From: Mixophyes australis
Lineage: Eukaryota; Chordata; Amphibia; Anura; Limnodynastidae
Reading direction: 5' to 3'
Length of the DNA: 64,000 nucleotides
NCBI GenBank assembly: GCA_036250195.1
Contig: JAVHZZ010000003.1
Coordinates: 84,903,418-84,967,417 of the forward strand
The notes beneath the pieces were generated by a model. The model made no database searches. It worked only from the letters and a program-made list of their open reading frames with translations, and was not told where the DNA came from. A program made the position numbers and the translations under genes. Shown in pieces: positions 44,101-55,470 of the stretch; within the stretch, counting starts at the first letter, position 1, and the number at the start of each line of letters is the position of its first letter.

Positions 44101-44377
44101 GAGAGGTATCAAATTAGAGTGGTGTAACAAAATAGATTAATGAAGATGAGATATAGCATACAGTAGGTTAAAATGTCCAGAAATGTAAAGTGCGACAAAA
44201 CAAGATAGAGCATACAGTATCTTATGGTGCAACAGAGGATAAAATACCAGTAAGAAGGCTAAAAATTGTCCATGTGGAAAATTTCTCCTCGGTATTTCTT
44301 GAACTCTTGCTTTTCCCGGCTGCAAACAAAGTCATTAATAATTCTTCTCCCAATTGGTTTGCCGTGCTTCAGGGAGA

Positions 44378-45060
44378 TTATTATTATTGTTGTTATTATT
44401 ATATTTTATATATAAGGCGCTACAAAAGTGTGCCGTACATGGAATCTATAGTAGTATACAATACATAGACTACAACGATCCATAATACATTAAATAATAC
44501 ATTACTAGACAAAACATTATAATAGAAAGATTAGCCACAGATAACCTGGTAATGCAGATGAAGTTATGTACGGGACCATGAATAATCATGAAGGTAAGTC
44601 TAACATGATGTAAGGGCTGGCCTCAAGAAAACATAGTTAGGGAAGCAGGCTTAGAGGTACAGCAGGTGATGCAATAGTAGAAAGATGAGGAATAATGGCC
44701 CTGCATGTGAGAACTTACATCCTAAAGGAAAGGGGAAGACACAAATAGGGTGGCACCGTGTGGGAGAGTGGAGGTGATATAAGAGGCAAAGGAGTTAGGA
44801 GGAGAGCTAATAGGCTTGAATAAAGACATGAGTTTTAAGGGTATATTTGAATCATTAGAGAGAATAGGCAAATCAGAAAGGGCATGGGAGATTATTCCAT
44901 GGGAGTGAAGCCCTCTAGGCAGAGTCTTGGAGGTGGGAGTGGGAAGAGGTAAAAGTGTGGTAGTGAGGCTCCAATCATTAGCAGAGCGGAGAGGGTAGAA
45001 GAAGTGTGGTTAGTAGATGAGGTTGGAGATGTCGGGCGAGGGCATGCATGCCTATTGTTA
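44378..45060 (-). repeat. L2 3' fragment: ORF2 C-terminus, 3' UTR and tail
   Basis: On the minus strand it starts with CPRPTSPTSSTNHTSS-like sequence near 45,050. It continues through the LPRGLHSHGIISHALSDLP-type end of L2 ORF2 (44,930-44,870), passes a 3' UTR with GGATGTAAGTTCTCACATGC and ends at GTAGCGCCTTATATATAAAA and a (TAA)n-like run (44,420-44,378). It lies directly 5' of the larger L2 on the same strand. Confidence 0.65.
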
Positions 45061-45104
45061 TGCAAAAATAACCAAGATGATAATCTTCATGTGCAACACA
45101 TAGA

Positions 45105-45839
45105 GGGCCTGAGTCATTAAGGGACGTATCTCTGTTTTTGTACGTATCGTACACAATTCCCTTCTGCGCATGTCCAGAACGAGGACACTCGTCCGTCAAA
45201 GAAAGCAAGTCTGCTGCGTATGCCAATGCAAATGACAGTTACGGCGGCCTACGATTTCGGAGAGTGAAGGGGGCGGGGAATGGGCTTGTGCCCGTACTCG
45301 ATGCACAAAGTGGGCGTGCCAAACTGAAGCGAATGCAGCCACGTCAAAATGAAGCTCTACGTTTGTGAAAGTTTCTTGTTTTTCTGCCGTATCTCTTGCA
45401 CCAGCTAAGGGTCTAGTCTAAGTCCTGGGTCAGTATTGTATGCATACTATAGCATCTGTCTGCAATCAGGAGCAACTGTAAAAATGTATTTTATGTACAG
45501 CAGACATTAAGGACAGCCTAATAAATGGTTTTTGTTTTGTTTTTTTTTATACTGTTTCCATTTCTAATCATAAATGAATATATTATTGACAGGTAACAGT
45601 AATTAATTAATATTTTTTTTTTCTGTGCGTTCTTTTGAGATTTCATATTCCACATACATATTGTACGCATGCTGCAGTGTCTGGTCTAGTTGAGCAGAGG
45701 GAACCTCCACCCATAGTCAACACCACAGGTATCTTGAGATCCGCATCTTGCTGACTCCGGGAGTATGCAGAGCCGATTTACCAGCCGTTGCGCACAACTG
45801 CACGATGCGCTCAGTATGCTGCCTTAATGACTCAGGCCC
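45105..45839. mobile_element. 735-bp MITE (GGGCCTGAGTCATTAAGG ends)
   Basis: Perfect 18-bp terminal inverted repeats GGGCCTGAGTCATTAAGG and CCTTAATGACTCAGGCCC, flanked by AGA (45102-45104 and 45840-45842). The ends match the shorter MITEs at 27,958 and 54,833, but the GC-richer interior is different. No coding capacity. Confidence 0.85.
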
Positions 45840-46021
45840 AGAGAGGGGTAATTATCTCCCTAATAATAATCTTAGAATCATAGTATGATATACAGGAGCA
45901 TTTTAGAATATTATGAAAGTTCCTATTTGCTTTGGTGCATTAAAATAAGTATGTTTTTTTTAAACACTAAAGGCAAACAATTAGAAAAATATATAACAGA
46001 CGTGCCTACTAACCTTTTCCT

Positions 46022-46372
46022 GTGAATACAGACCTCTGGCAGAAAACAACTATTCCCCCACCTTCTCTCAACAACTTTATATTACTTTATATTACCTCTG
46101 ATGCTCAGTGGTTAGAGTTAGATTGGAGATTGCCAGAAAGCATACTCAGGAGTCGATTATTATTGGGAGAAACAGCAGCTGCTGTAGAACTTTTTAGCAT
46201 TTTCTCTCAACCAAGCTCTGAATCTAATGTAATGATACTGGCAAGTGCAGAAGAAGAGAGGACAAAATCATCACAAAGTCCATCTCACTTCAGACTCTTT
46301 TCAAATGAAAGCAGTTATATTGGCAGTTGTTGTGCTGCAACCAGAGAATTAGTTAATATAGCTTCTGTGTAA
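46022..46372 (+). CDS. unidentified open frame, possible terminal exon
   Basis: A 116-codon frame preceded by a good acceptor (CTTTTCCTGTGAATACAG at about 46,015-46,032). It reads with mixed composition rather than low complexity: SDAQWLELDWRLPESILRSR, GETAAAVELFSIFSQPSSES, MILASAEEERTKSSQS. The stop is at 46,370-46,372, followed by AT-rich DNA. I do not recognise the family and see no upstream exon. It is the best candidate in the window for a host exon, but could be chance. Confidence 0.25.
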   Translation: MNTDLWQKTTIPPPSLNNFILLYITSDAQWLELDWRLPESILRSRLLLGETAAAVELFSIFSQPSSESNVMILASAEEERTKSSQSPSHFRLFSNESSYIGSCCAATRELVNIASV

Positions 46373-47646
46373 TATAATATAATACTTTTTATATACTATT
46401 TACTATTTGTATACACTTTTTATGCGTGTTATGTTTTCCGCTTGGAATACTAGTAAATGGGTTTTAGTTGTCCTTTAAATATCCTTAAATTGCTAGTGAG
46501 TTGAGATTTCAGAATACATTTCTCCCTCTAAACTTACCCAAGTAAGCAACTGGTTTTAAAAGTCTATTTCATACTAGAGGTGCTCAGGCTCGGTTCCTGA
46601 GAACCGAACACACCCGAACTTAGCAAATCTGAGTACTGAGTTGAGCCGGCTCTGTACTTTTGTGTGCCCTTGGAAATGAAAACGAGGCAAAACGCCATTG
46701 TTACGTCATCGGATCTCGGATCTTGCGAGCTTTGGATTCTATAAGTACCGCCCTCCACGGCGATCCAGCGCCATTTCACAGAGGGACACAGAAGGGGTAG
46801 CACAGTTCTCCAGTGACATTCAGGAGAGCTCCATTGCTCCATTGCTAAATGTCATTGCTGAAATAGAAATAATAGGTCTGGCAGGCTTGGTCTTCTAAAT
46901 CTGCTGTCACATTGTACTATGTTATATAGGTAAAACACAAAGAGGGGAGCTCTATTGCAACATTGCTAATTGTCATTGCTGAAATAGAAATAATAGGACT
47001 GGCAGTCTTGGTCTAAATCTGCAGTTACATTTTACTGTACCATAGCTCACTCGGAAACAGGAGAGGTGGCAGGATTCAGTGCTGAAACAGAAATTGTAAT
47101 AATAGGGCTGTCAGTGTTCTTAAAAGTCTCCAGTGACATTCTACTGTGCCATAGCTTATACAGAAACAGGAGGGGTGGCATTGTTCTTGTCCCTCTCCAG
47201 TCTCAGTCATGATGGTACTAATCCCTCTAACTCATGAGATAAAGACTACTTTCAAGTGCATAGTGGTTTTAAGTCAGAGAAACAAAATGTAAATAAAAAG
47301 CTTGTACCTTTTTAAAGAAAAAAACACCTCTCTAATAACGGTGAAAGTTTACTGTAGAAAAACATAAAATTGCCAACATGCCATTTTACCCAAAATATTA
47401 CCAAGCATACCAGCATCAGCTTGCTCCCTTCTCTCAGCACCTGCAATCTACACTGTCATCATATTTACCCTCATCAGTGTGTACATCATCCTCAAACAAT
47501 ATTAATTCATCCCCGCTGGAATCCACCATTACAGAAGTCTGTGTACTTTGATGTAATTGCCGTTAATGGGTTTCCTCATGGAATGTGTAGTTCATTTTAC
47601 GGAAGAGCTGTCACGATTTTTGGGCAATTTTTTTAAACCAGACCAA

Positions 47647-49087
47647 GGGGTATATTTACTAAACTGCAGGTATGAAAAAGTGGAGATGTTGCCTATAGCA
47701 ACCAATCAGATTCTACAAAGAAAATAACTAGGGATACACCACGCTTCCTATACAATATATAAGAATGCTGCTTTCACAGTAATACCTTGTTACAAGGGGG
47801 ATTCTCTTCTCCTAAATAGCCAAATATAAAATAAAACAAATAGCGGTATTGCCTGGCGCAAAAAGTGTGAAATATACATATGGATAATAAAAAAGATATT
47901 TATTTATTAAAACTAATACATACTAAATGGTCTGGACCAAAACTTAGCCAGAAATAAAAACAATTGCGTAGTCCAAAATTAGTTTTCCTATCTTGAAAGG
48001 GCCTGATATCCAAATAAACAACGGAGACACCACACACCAATGGAGTGTAAAAATACAAAAGTCAGCAACAATATAGATGAACAGTCACTCACTTCATTGG
48101 GATCCTACAAAGCTGCCTCCGGGTAGTACCTATTCTCCGGGTTAGTTGTTTCTAACACTGCTCGGCTTTCAACACCTTTTACCATTCATAGAAGAGAATC
48201 CGGCTTCCTGATGTTAACGGAGAAAAAAGTTTTTTCCGGCAGGCCGGCTTGTACTTCCTACCGTACGATCTGCGCATGCGCTGTCTCTAAGTGGAAAGCA
48301 GAGATTCAGCACCGGGGCCACCAGGGAGATAGTGTAACTTGAAATGAAGTTCAAGAAATATAAACCTACACCTTTCACTCATACCAAGCTTCATCTGGGA
48401 TATGTATGTTTCTCAAGAGGAGATTGCATGAAATATAAAGTGTTGAAAATTCAGTCATTGGTTGAATAAAAGTTCAGTCATTGGTTATATGAAAACCATG
48501 GGCGTTCCTTCCTCCAAAAAAAATGAAGGAAAAAAAAATCAAAGGAAACAAAATATATGCTTGAAGAGAACTACAGTATAAAGTCCTGACCACCAGCGTG
48601 AGAGCCATATTAGTGAAGCTAAATAAATCAATATATGTACAGACAGGAAATACTATAGATAGGAATTGTGGCAGCAAAACCATGTAGAATATTACAAAAG
48701 AAAAAATAAAAATAAAGATAAAAAAAAAAAATAAAGATAAAAGAAATAATAAAAATAAACATGGCAATATGATGAAGGTAACATGGGATTCACAGAAAAG
48801 GTGCCAAGGTTTTTAAATTAAAAATCCACCTTGTTTCCTCTTGGGAGATAAACCTAATGTAATCACCTCCCTGCCAGGGTTTTTTCACCTTTTTTATTCC
48901 AATAAATTTTAAACCAGAGGGGTCGTGTTCATGGCAATGAAGAAAATGGTCGGGAACATTGTGTGTGGTTAATCAGATTCTAGCTGCCATTTTGTGGAAT
49001 GTACTTAATAAATGAAAGCTAGAATCTAGTTGGTTGCTATAGGCAACATCTCAACTTTTTCAAACATGCAGTTTAGTAAATATATCC
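47647..49087. mobile_element. foldback MITE split by a Penelope insertion
   Basis: Left arm GGGGTATATTTACTAAACTG (47647) and right arm CAGTTTAGTAAATATATCCCC (to 49087), the same family as 21,425 and 26,708. Its two halves are separated by 1,255 bp of foreign DNA plus a duplication. It lies in the hAT A transposase, where copy C shows the uninterrupted hAT sequence. Confidence 0.85.
47716..48970 (-). mobile_element. 5'-truncated Penelope-like element
   Basis: Flanked by a perfect 12-bp duplication AATCAGATTCTA (47704-47715 and 48971-48982). On the minus strand the first ~170 bases (48,965-48,796) encode VPDHFLHCHEHDPSGLKFIG, then GGDYIRFISQEETRWIFNLK and TLAPF before a stop. This is the end of the GIY-YIG endonuclease domain of Penelope-like elements (HF, LKF-GI, GG, WI-L-T motifs; assignment from memory). 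The remaining ~1.1 kb is 3' untranslated sequence. The variable-length duplication and 5' truncation fit target-primed insertion. Confidence 0.7.
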
Positions 49088-51330
49088 CCAAATGTCAAAA
49101 TATTGTGCAGACTCATCTGCATCACTATTGGGTGTCTTGGGAAAGCTAAGTTTTTTCCTAGCAGCAATTTCCAGAGAAACTAAAGGAGGAGACGTCATTG
49201 TGTCATGTACTACTTGAGCTGTCAGCTTGCTGACCAGGAGCTCATTGCATCTCTTGAGATCTGGGTCAGTTGAATAGAAAGAAAAGACATAGCTATTAAA
49301 CCTAGGATCAAGCACAGTTGTCAAAATGTAATGATCCGATTTCAAGATGTTGATAACTCTTGGATCCTGGCAAAGCGAATAAAGTACTTAATCTAAAAGT
49401 CCAACATAATTGGCAGCATTGCTTTGTTTAATTTCCTCCTTCAATTTCTCTTGCTGCTTTTCAAAAAGTCTACTTAGGGGAATCACTTAACTCAAGCCAA
49501 CAGTGTCTGCACTCTCTTCACAGGTGACTACTTTGAGTGGTTTCAGCGCCTTGCATAAGACGGAAAGCATTCTCCACTACACTGGACTAAAGTACGTTCC
49601 CTATTCTTTTTACAGTTGCTGCATTGACGTACATGCTGTTGCAGAATTCCGAAAATAACCTTAAATATTTTGGGACACAGACAGTACCTCCTGCATGTCA
49701 TTGTCATTTTTTAAAAAGTTCTGTACTACCATGTTGATTGTGTGAGCAAAACAGGGAATGTGATGAAAATCCCCCCGATGTAATGCTCAAACAATATTAT
49801 CAGAAATCAAATATCCTCAGGAGAGTACAAGCAGGATAAGTCATATTATAATGACATCCCTTAGTTTTTCAAACAGGTTGTCAGCGGTATTACCTCTGAC
49901 CTGCGCCTTGTCTTGTCTCTGATAACCACCTCTCACTCCCGCCTTCAAAACTTCTCCCATGCTGCTCCCCACTTATGGAATTCCCTACCAGGTTCCCACA
50001 ACCTTCAAATCTTTAGATGCTCTCTTTTTTATAGGTGACCTTATCTTCGATAACACTATTTACACTAATGCACCCTCACAACTGTCCCAATCTCCACTCT
50101 GAACCACATTCACTCCTCTTGTTTCAGCTGTGCCCTCTTCCCTTTAGAATGTAAGCTCTCTAATGAGCAGGGTCCTCCATACCCTTTGTTTTCATGTCTC
50201 CATTCATTTTGTCTGCCTTTTCTCTTTGTTTTACGTTTGTCTTTTTATGTATGTCCTTGTCTTCCCTACTGTATGGCGCTGTGGAGCACTGTGGTGCCTT
50301 ACAAATCTACGATAATAATAATAATAATAATAATAATAATATGCCTCTTAGTGAAGTAGATGATACACAGAGTAGCCTGCCTCTGAAAAATGCAATGTTC
50401 TTGGATACATGCTGCTGCTGTCCCTGCTGGTGAAGGCGAATCACCAACTCAGTGGCCTGTCACAGTCATATAATCTTTAGTTTGCCCAGTTCCGCTTGTC
50501 CACATATCTGTGGTTAATTGTACAGTGGGTAGAATGACATTTTGTAGCCCAATAATTACATTTTTACGAACCTTCTGGTAGAGATGAGGAATAGCTTTTC
50601 TAGTAAAATGGTGTTGTGATGGAACTTGGTAATGGGGACAGAAGACCCCAAGTTACTGTCTAAAACCATCTGCATTAATAGTGGATATTGGTCGCAGATC
50701 TTTAACTAGCATAGTCGCCATGGTGTCTGTGATCCGCTTTGTGACTGGGTGACAGCTTTCATACTTGCTTCCTCTTGCAAAGGATTGTTTAACAGTCAAT
50801 TGTTGTAAACTACTAGTCGTCTTCTTCTTGGTCTGCTTCTGGGATGAAGATCCACCACCAGCAGCAAGACCAGCAGCAGTACTCCTGGATAGGGGAGGAG
50901 TCATCTCGACTAAGCAACTTGGATGCAGGACTAACTCCGATCACTTATGAAGGTGTTGGGGGTGTAGATTGCAGGTGGTGGTATCTAGCTAAGAGAAGGG
51001 AGGTAGTTGATGCTGGACTGCTTGTTGTAATTTTTTAGCATAAGTTTCTGATTTTCACAAAAGCTTTCCATGAACTCGCTTCAAATGGCGTAACATGGAT
51101 GAGGTTCCTAGATGGTAAAGGTCCCTACCTCTGCTGACTGTGGCTTTACAATGCTACACATGGCTAGACAACTGTTGTCAGGATTTGGGTAAAAATAATT
51201 CCACACGTAAGAGGTGGATTTTTTGGTCTTATGCCCAGGCATGACAATGGCCTTCTTCTTATCACTGGCAAGAACTGCTGCAGTCTTTGTTTGAAAGTGT
51301 ATGAAAATAATATTGTGACCTGTGTGGTGG
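49073..51330 (-). pseudogene. hAT transposase remnant (copy A)
   Basis: From the 5' side: BED finger AIVMPGHKTKKSTSYVWNYF with NSCLAMCSIV (51,260-51,110, the Cys pair damaged); linker SSSQKQTKKKTTSSLQQLTV and KYESCHPVTKRITDT (50,904 on); the TTDMWTSGTGQTKDY block (about 50,520); the L2 insertion; an eroded core (49,890-49,400); and the C-terminal YILTTVLDPRFNSYVFSF with PDLKRCNELLVSKLTAQVVH (49,345-49,150). The Asp of the TTD block is kept, but stops and gaps make it inactive. Confidence 0.78.
49891..50340 (+). mobile_element. L2 LINE 3' fragment inserted in hAT copy A
   Basis: Encodes the L2 ORF2 end (SDLRLVLSLITTSHSRLQNF, then HAAPHLWNSLPG), a 3' UTR with GAATGTAAGCTCTCTAATGA, and a tail TACGA(TAA)n to 50,340. 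The borders are set by comparison with hAT copy B, which has the uninterrupted sequence at 57,180-57,195. Orientation is opposite to the hAT gene. Confidence 0.8.
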
Positions 51331-51529
51331 TCAAAATTCACTGCAAATGACTTGAAATTAGTGTTATTGAGGTTAATAATAATGTAGGGGGGCAAAAAAG
51401 GAAAATTATGCGATTTTAGCGAAATAAATTTAGAAAAAAATAGGGATCCAAGACAAATCCAAAACCAAAACACGCAGGGCCGGTTTTGCCTAAACCAAAC
51501 CAGAACACGGAGGTCAGTGAACATCTCTA

Positions 51530-54452
51530 CTTAATAGAAGTGTTTCTAAATAAAAATATAATAGTTGTAAAAGACTGACTTTGAATTAAAATTAAGAGTC
51601 AGGGTACAATAGACAAAGTGTTATTTTCATTTTCCTCATTAGTGAAATATCTTGGTAAAGTAGGCAATTCTGTGTTTACCAGTGATATAATCAGATATAA
51701 TATACTGTATACACTGCCAATTCCTATGACAATCTGTGCAGTCACTTTATTCCTAATCAAAAAGCTAAATTGCCCAAAAAAAATCTTCTAACTCATGTTA
51801 TTCCAATATTTTTATCTGATTAATTACTACAAACTTGTGTTAAAATCTGGCAAAATATATAAAACTGAGAGCTTCAATAAAAGTCATATATCATCAGCCC
51901 AACGCCTGAGTCATTTATACTTATCAGATATCATAGTAACAGATTATCAAAGGAGAGTAAAGACTGAAATCCCCAGAGACCATTTGATATATGTTTGCTG
52001 GTTCCCTCTTTAGAAAGTAGAAATGTATTAATATATTTGTAATTGTAAGAGAGGGTTCCACAAATTATTATATATTCAATGATATCTACTCTTTCTTTTC
52101 TTAAATTTGTTCCCCTCCTTATTTTATATTATAAAATGATTTGCAAATCATTCTATATCCTTAGGACTTGCACACCCGGGCGCTGAAAAGCAACTGTATT
52201 CAAAGGCTGTTCTCAAAGCTTCCTGGCAATATAGTGTACTATGGTGCTAGCTATTGGCAATCTTTGCTGGTGCCAGTAGAGTAAATGTAAGTGGCTCCCA
52301 GTGGGAAGTGAAGGAGAGAGAGTAGAGATAAGTGGTACTTATACTGGGCACCAGATAAGACTCTGCACTCTTGACTTATGCGTGTTAATTTAAGGTGGCG
52401 CTAGCTCAACAACGTACAAGCCTTTGTAAAGCACATTGTAGAGTCGGCGCCACCTTAAATTAACACGTTAACACCAACATTAATACAGTCGCTCTTGAAA
52501 TAGACGACTTTGTAGGCAGCCATCATGTTCATTAATTGGAATCCTTTCAAGTGCGTATTAGAAGCAGTTGCTGTCAAGGGTCTGTCGGGGAACACACCAT
52601 CGGTGTGTTCCTGTCTGGGTGTGCAGTGTTGAATGTGTGTGCATCATTATTAAGACTACCACTGATATTGACTTGGTCCCAGATATGGCTCTCCGTATTA
52701 GCATGACCCCAGATATAGGCTTGCATATTATACTTTGAAGCAGATATGGCTTAACCTTGTATACTTTCCACCTAGTACGGGCCAATATTTTACACCTTGT
52801 GATAAATAAGGCTCAGAATATGTTGGCTTCTAAATTTTTGAACAAGCTCTTAGATTTTGTACATTTTTGTTGAGACAGGTTAATACAGTAAGTTGGATTA
52901 CCATCTCTTTGATTCATCATACAGGTTGGATGAACGGATAAGCACCGTACATGTTGTATGGAAATTATTGCTCACTTATACCCTGTTTCAATTTACCTTG
53001 AAGCTGATACACACACATAGCTCTGCAGACTGTCACTTGAGCCTGCTGATATACGATTGCCATTCTATTATCTACATATAAGTCCTTTGACATGTGGACT
53101 ATGTCTTATGATTAACCTATTCCATATCGGCAACATTATGAATTTGGACTGTGCTCATTGTTTTATTTTCAGGTCGTGATTCTTCACCCATTTGTATTTG
53201 AATATATGTTTTAATTTTTTTTATTGAATATTAAATTGTAATGTATTGATTTCAAGTTTGCGCTCTTTCCTGTTTTTTGCAATACAGTAAGTACTTCCAG
53301 AGCCCTAGCTGTTTACTGAGCTAGAGCTGAACTAAGAAGCGGCTGCATTACTCTGGTTCAACGAATATATAGTAAGGAATACTCTGTGAGTCACTTGAAA
53401 ATATAAAATAGCTTACATTTTTTTAATACAGTGATGTGCCACTGCCTTCTCCTCACTAGGAATTGAGGAGGGTGCATATGTTAAAAATAAAGTAAAACAA
53501 TGGAGGTCTGTGCAATTATTTTGTACAAATAATGGCTGTATATTATGGCTGCCACTAAAGTTTATTAAATTGCACTTAGCCACTGGTCTAGCATTTACCA
53601 TGTAGGGAGTCCCAACATTTTGTCTAAAATCAGCCCTGAGTCTTGGAAACAGGAGGTGATGTTGGACACCTGTCAGATAGGAGAGGATGATTGGCAGGGG
53701 CATTTCTGCTACATAGAGGGTTCTCTTCAAACAGTTTGGATACCAGGATTTAACTGAATTTTATTAAAAAAGTAAACTTTTTTTAGGTAGGTCTTTTTTG
53801 TGCAATTCAGGAAATTTCATAACCAGCTGAGTTCCTCACTGAGTAATGGAACAGATGTAAAGAGACTAATCAGTGTGATCTACATGAGCTCTTTCTTTCA
53901 CTCATTTGTGAGTCCAGCATCTGTGTCACTTCCAAGCTCTTCAGACTATAGTTATGGAGGAAAGCGGGCTGTGATCTGTCTGTTCACAGTGCACCTCTTC
54001 CTCCGCCTAATTATGAAGGAGAAAGTATGGTTGCAGTAGGAGTGAGAGATATGCCAGATTCTAATCTCCTCAAAAGTTTGGCAGGGAAAAGGCATTTTAT
54101 TCAAAGCACTGTTTATGCACAGTGCTCCCCGCTTCGGTGACAAAGAATGATTGAAAATAACATGCCCGACACAGTCTAAACATCCTACAGTTTTAACTAT
54201 TACTTGTATTTTTATATACTTTTAATATTGCTTTATTATTATAAACTGTAAACTTTGCTATGTGTTTGACATAATACGAAAGACTTGGACAGTACTCTAT
54301 ATCCGATTAGTGATTATGCATGTAACTATTGTAACCGGGTTAGAGGAAGAGGTGCCATATCCTGGGGTAGATAATAGTGTACAGCAGCCGAGAAGTCACA
54401 CAAGTCCAAGGTTTTTGTGCAACTGGCCTCAGCCAGTTTTATTAAGCAGAAA
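51530..54452. other. no recognisable gene; contains a perfect hairpin
   Basis: AT-rich unique-looking DNA. The only structure noted is the hairpin at 52,381-52,467. Confidence 0.45.
52381..52467. repeat. perfect 21-bp inverted repeat with 45-base loop
   Basis: The left arm at 52381-52401 (CGTGTTAATTTAAGGTGGCG then C) is exactly complementary to the right arm at 52447-52467. There are no flanking duplications. It could be a small MITE core or a transcribed hairpin. Confidence 0.7.
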
Positions 54453-54454
54453 AA

Positions 54455-54485
<31 letters not shown>

Positions 54486-54830
54486 TTTTATTTATAAGGC
54501 GCCACTCAGTGTCCGTAGCGCCGTACAGGTACAAACAAGTACAATACAAGGTGGGATGGCACGGTACAGTAAACAATAAGCACAGTAACTCAGTAAGCTC
54601 AAAGCACAGCTAGAGAGAGGGGGAGGGAAGACCGGCCGGTCGCCGTAGCCCAAGAGGAAGGGCGCGGTTGATGGAGAGACCCCCAGAGTGGTGGGGGGAA
54701 AGGTAGCTGGAGAGCAGAGTTAAAGGTGCAGGAAACAGGAGGAGAGATGGCCCTGCTCAAGGGAGTGTACAATATAAAGAAAACTTCAAAATAAAAACCC
54801 CTTGCCTGTCCAGCATCCTTTTTAAACACA
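54453..54830 (-). repeat. LINE-type 3' end with (TAA)n tail
   Basis: On the minus strand it ends TACGGACACTGAGTGGCGCC, TTATAAATAAAAATT and (TAA)n (54,485-54,453). Upstream it carries CTTGAGCAGGGCCATCTCTC-like sequence. Similar in design to the L2 tails but a different subfamily. Confidence 0.6.
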
Positions 54831-54832
54831 CC

Positions 54833-55165
54833 GGGCCTGATTCATTAAGGATCTTAAATTAAGAAGTTTCTTATTTAAGTCTCCTGGACAAAACCATGTT
54901 ACAATGCAAGGGGTGAAAATTAGTTTTCTGTTTTGCACATAAGTTAAATACTGACTGTTTTTTCATGTAGCACACAAATACTTGATAGCTTATTTGTACA
55001 CTGAAATTTAAAGTTGATATTTGTGTGCTACATGAAAAAACAGTCAGTATTTAACTTATGTGCAAAACAGAAAACTAATTTGCACCCCTTGCATTGTAAC
55101 ATGGTTTTGTCCAGGAGACTTATATAAGAAACTTCTTAATTTAAGTTCCCTAATGAATCAGGCCC
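54833..55165. mobile_element. near-perfect foldback MITE, 333 bp
   Basis: GGGCCTGATTCATTAAGG and its complement at the right, with arms of about 150 bases that match almost throughout, including GCATTGTAACATGGTTTTGT and ACATAAGTTAAATACTGACT in both arms. The best preserved member of the family at 27,958 and 29,872. A clear duplication is not visible. Confidence 0.85.
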
Positions 55166-55194
55166 ATCAGGTGCAAAACAGGTGTAACCATGAA

Positions 55195-55462
55195 TCAGTC
55201 TGCTGTCTGTCTTGTTTTATTTGCACACATCCATTTTAACGTGGCATGATCTGTCACCAGTTTAAACTGTCTGCCCAAAAGATAGTATCTTAGAGTGTCT
55301 AACGGCCACTTAATGCCCAAGGCTTCCTTTTTCACAATGATAAAGCTCTTTTCATGATCATTGAGTTTTCTACTCAAATAAATGATTTGGTGTTCGTCTC
55401 CATCTCTGTTTTGGGACAATACAGAACCTACCCCTATATCTACCCTTATATCTGAGGCATCC
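55195..55462 (-). pseudogene. Gypsy RNase H fragment
   Basis: Reads TDASDIRVDIGVGSVLSQNR then IIYLSRKLNDHEKSFIIVKK, EALGIKWPLDTLRYYLLGRQ and FKLVTDHATLKWM. These are the TDAS, YLSRKL, E-A-IKW and VTDH signatures of Gypsy RNase H. The frame is open to 55,195. Its upstream part was cut off by hAT copy B. Confidence 0.85.
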
Positions 55463-55470
55463 GTCTATAT

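Larger units (their letters stand above)
46575..51529 (-). mobile_element. BED-finger hAT transposon with three nested insertions (hAT copy A)
   Basis: Same ends as copies B and C: TAGAGGTGCTCAGGCTCGGT (46575) and AGTGAACATCTCTA (51529). The transposase is on the minus strand. Target duplication is eroded (TTTCATAC versus CTTAATAG, five of eight identical). About 4.95 kb long, of which about 1.44 kb is an inserted MITE with its own Penelope insert and 0.45 kb is an inserted L2 end. ~115-bp repeats near the low end (46,840-47,200) match those of copy C. Confidence 0.8.

Noticed and set aside
48474..48767. Phe-rich minus-strand frame
   Set aside because: It comes from an A-rich tract in the Penelope 3' untranslated region.
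46575..51529. Target duplication for hAT copy A
   Set aside because: The flanking octamers match at only five of eight positions. I treat it as eroded or absent rather than claim a duplication.
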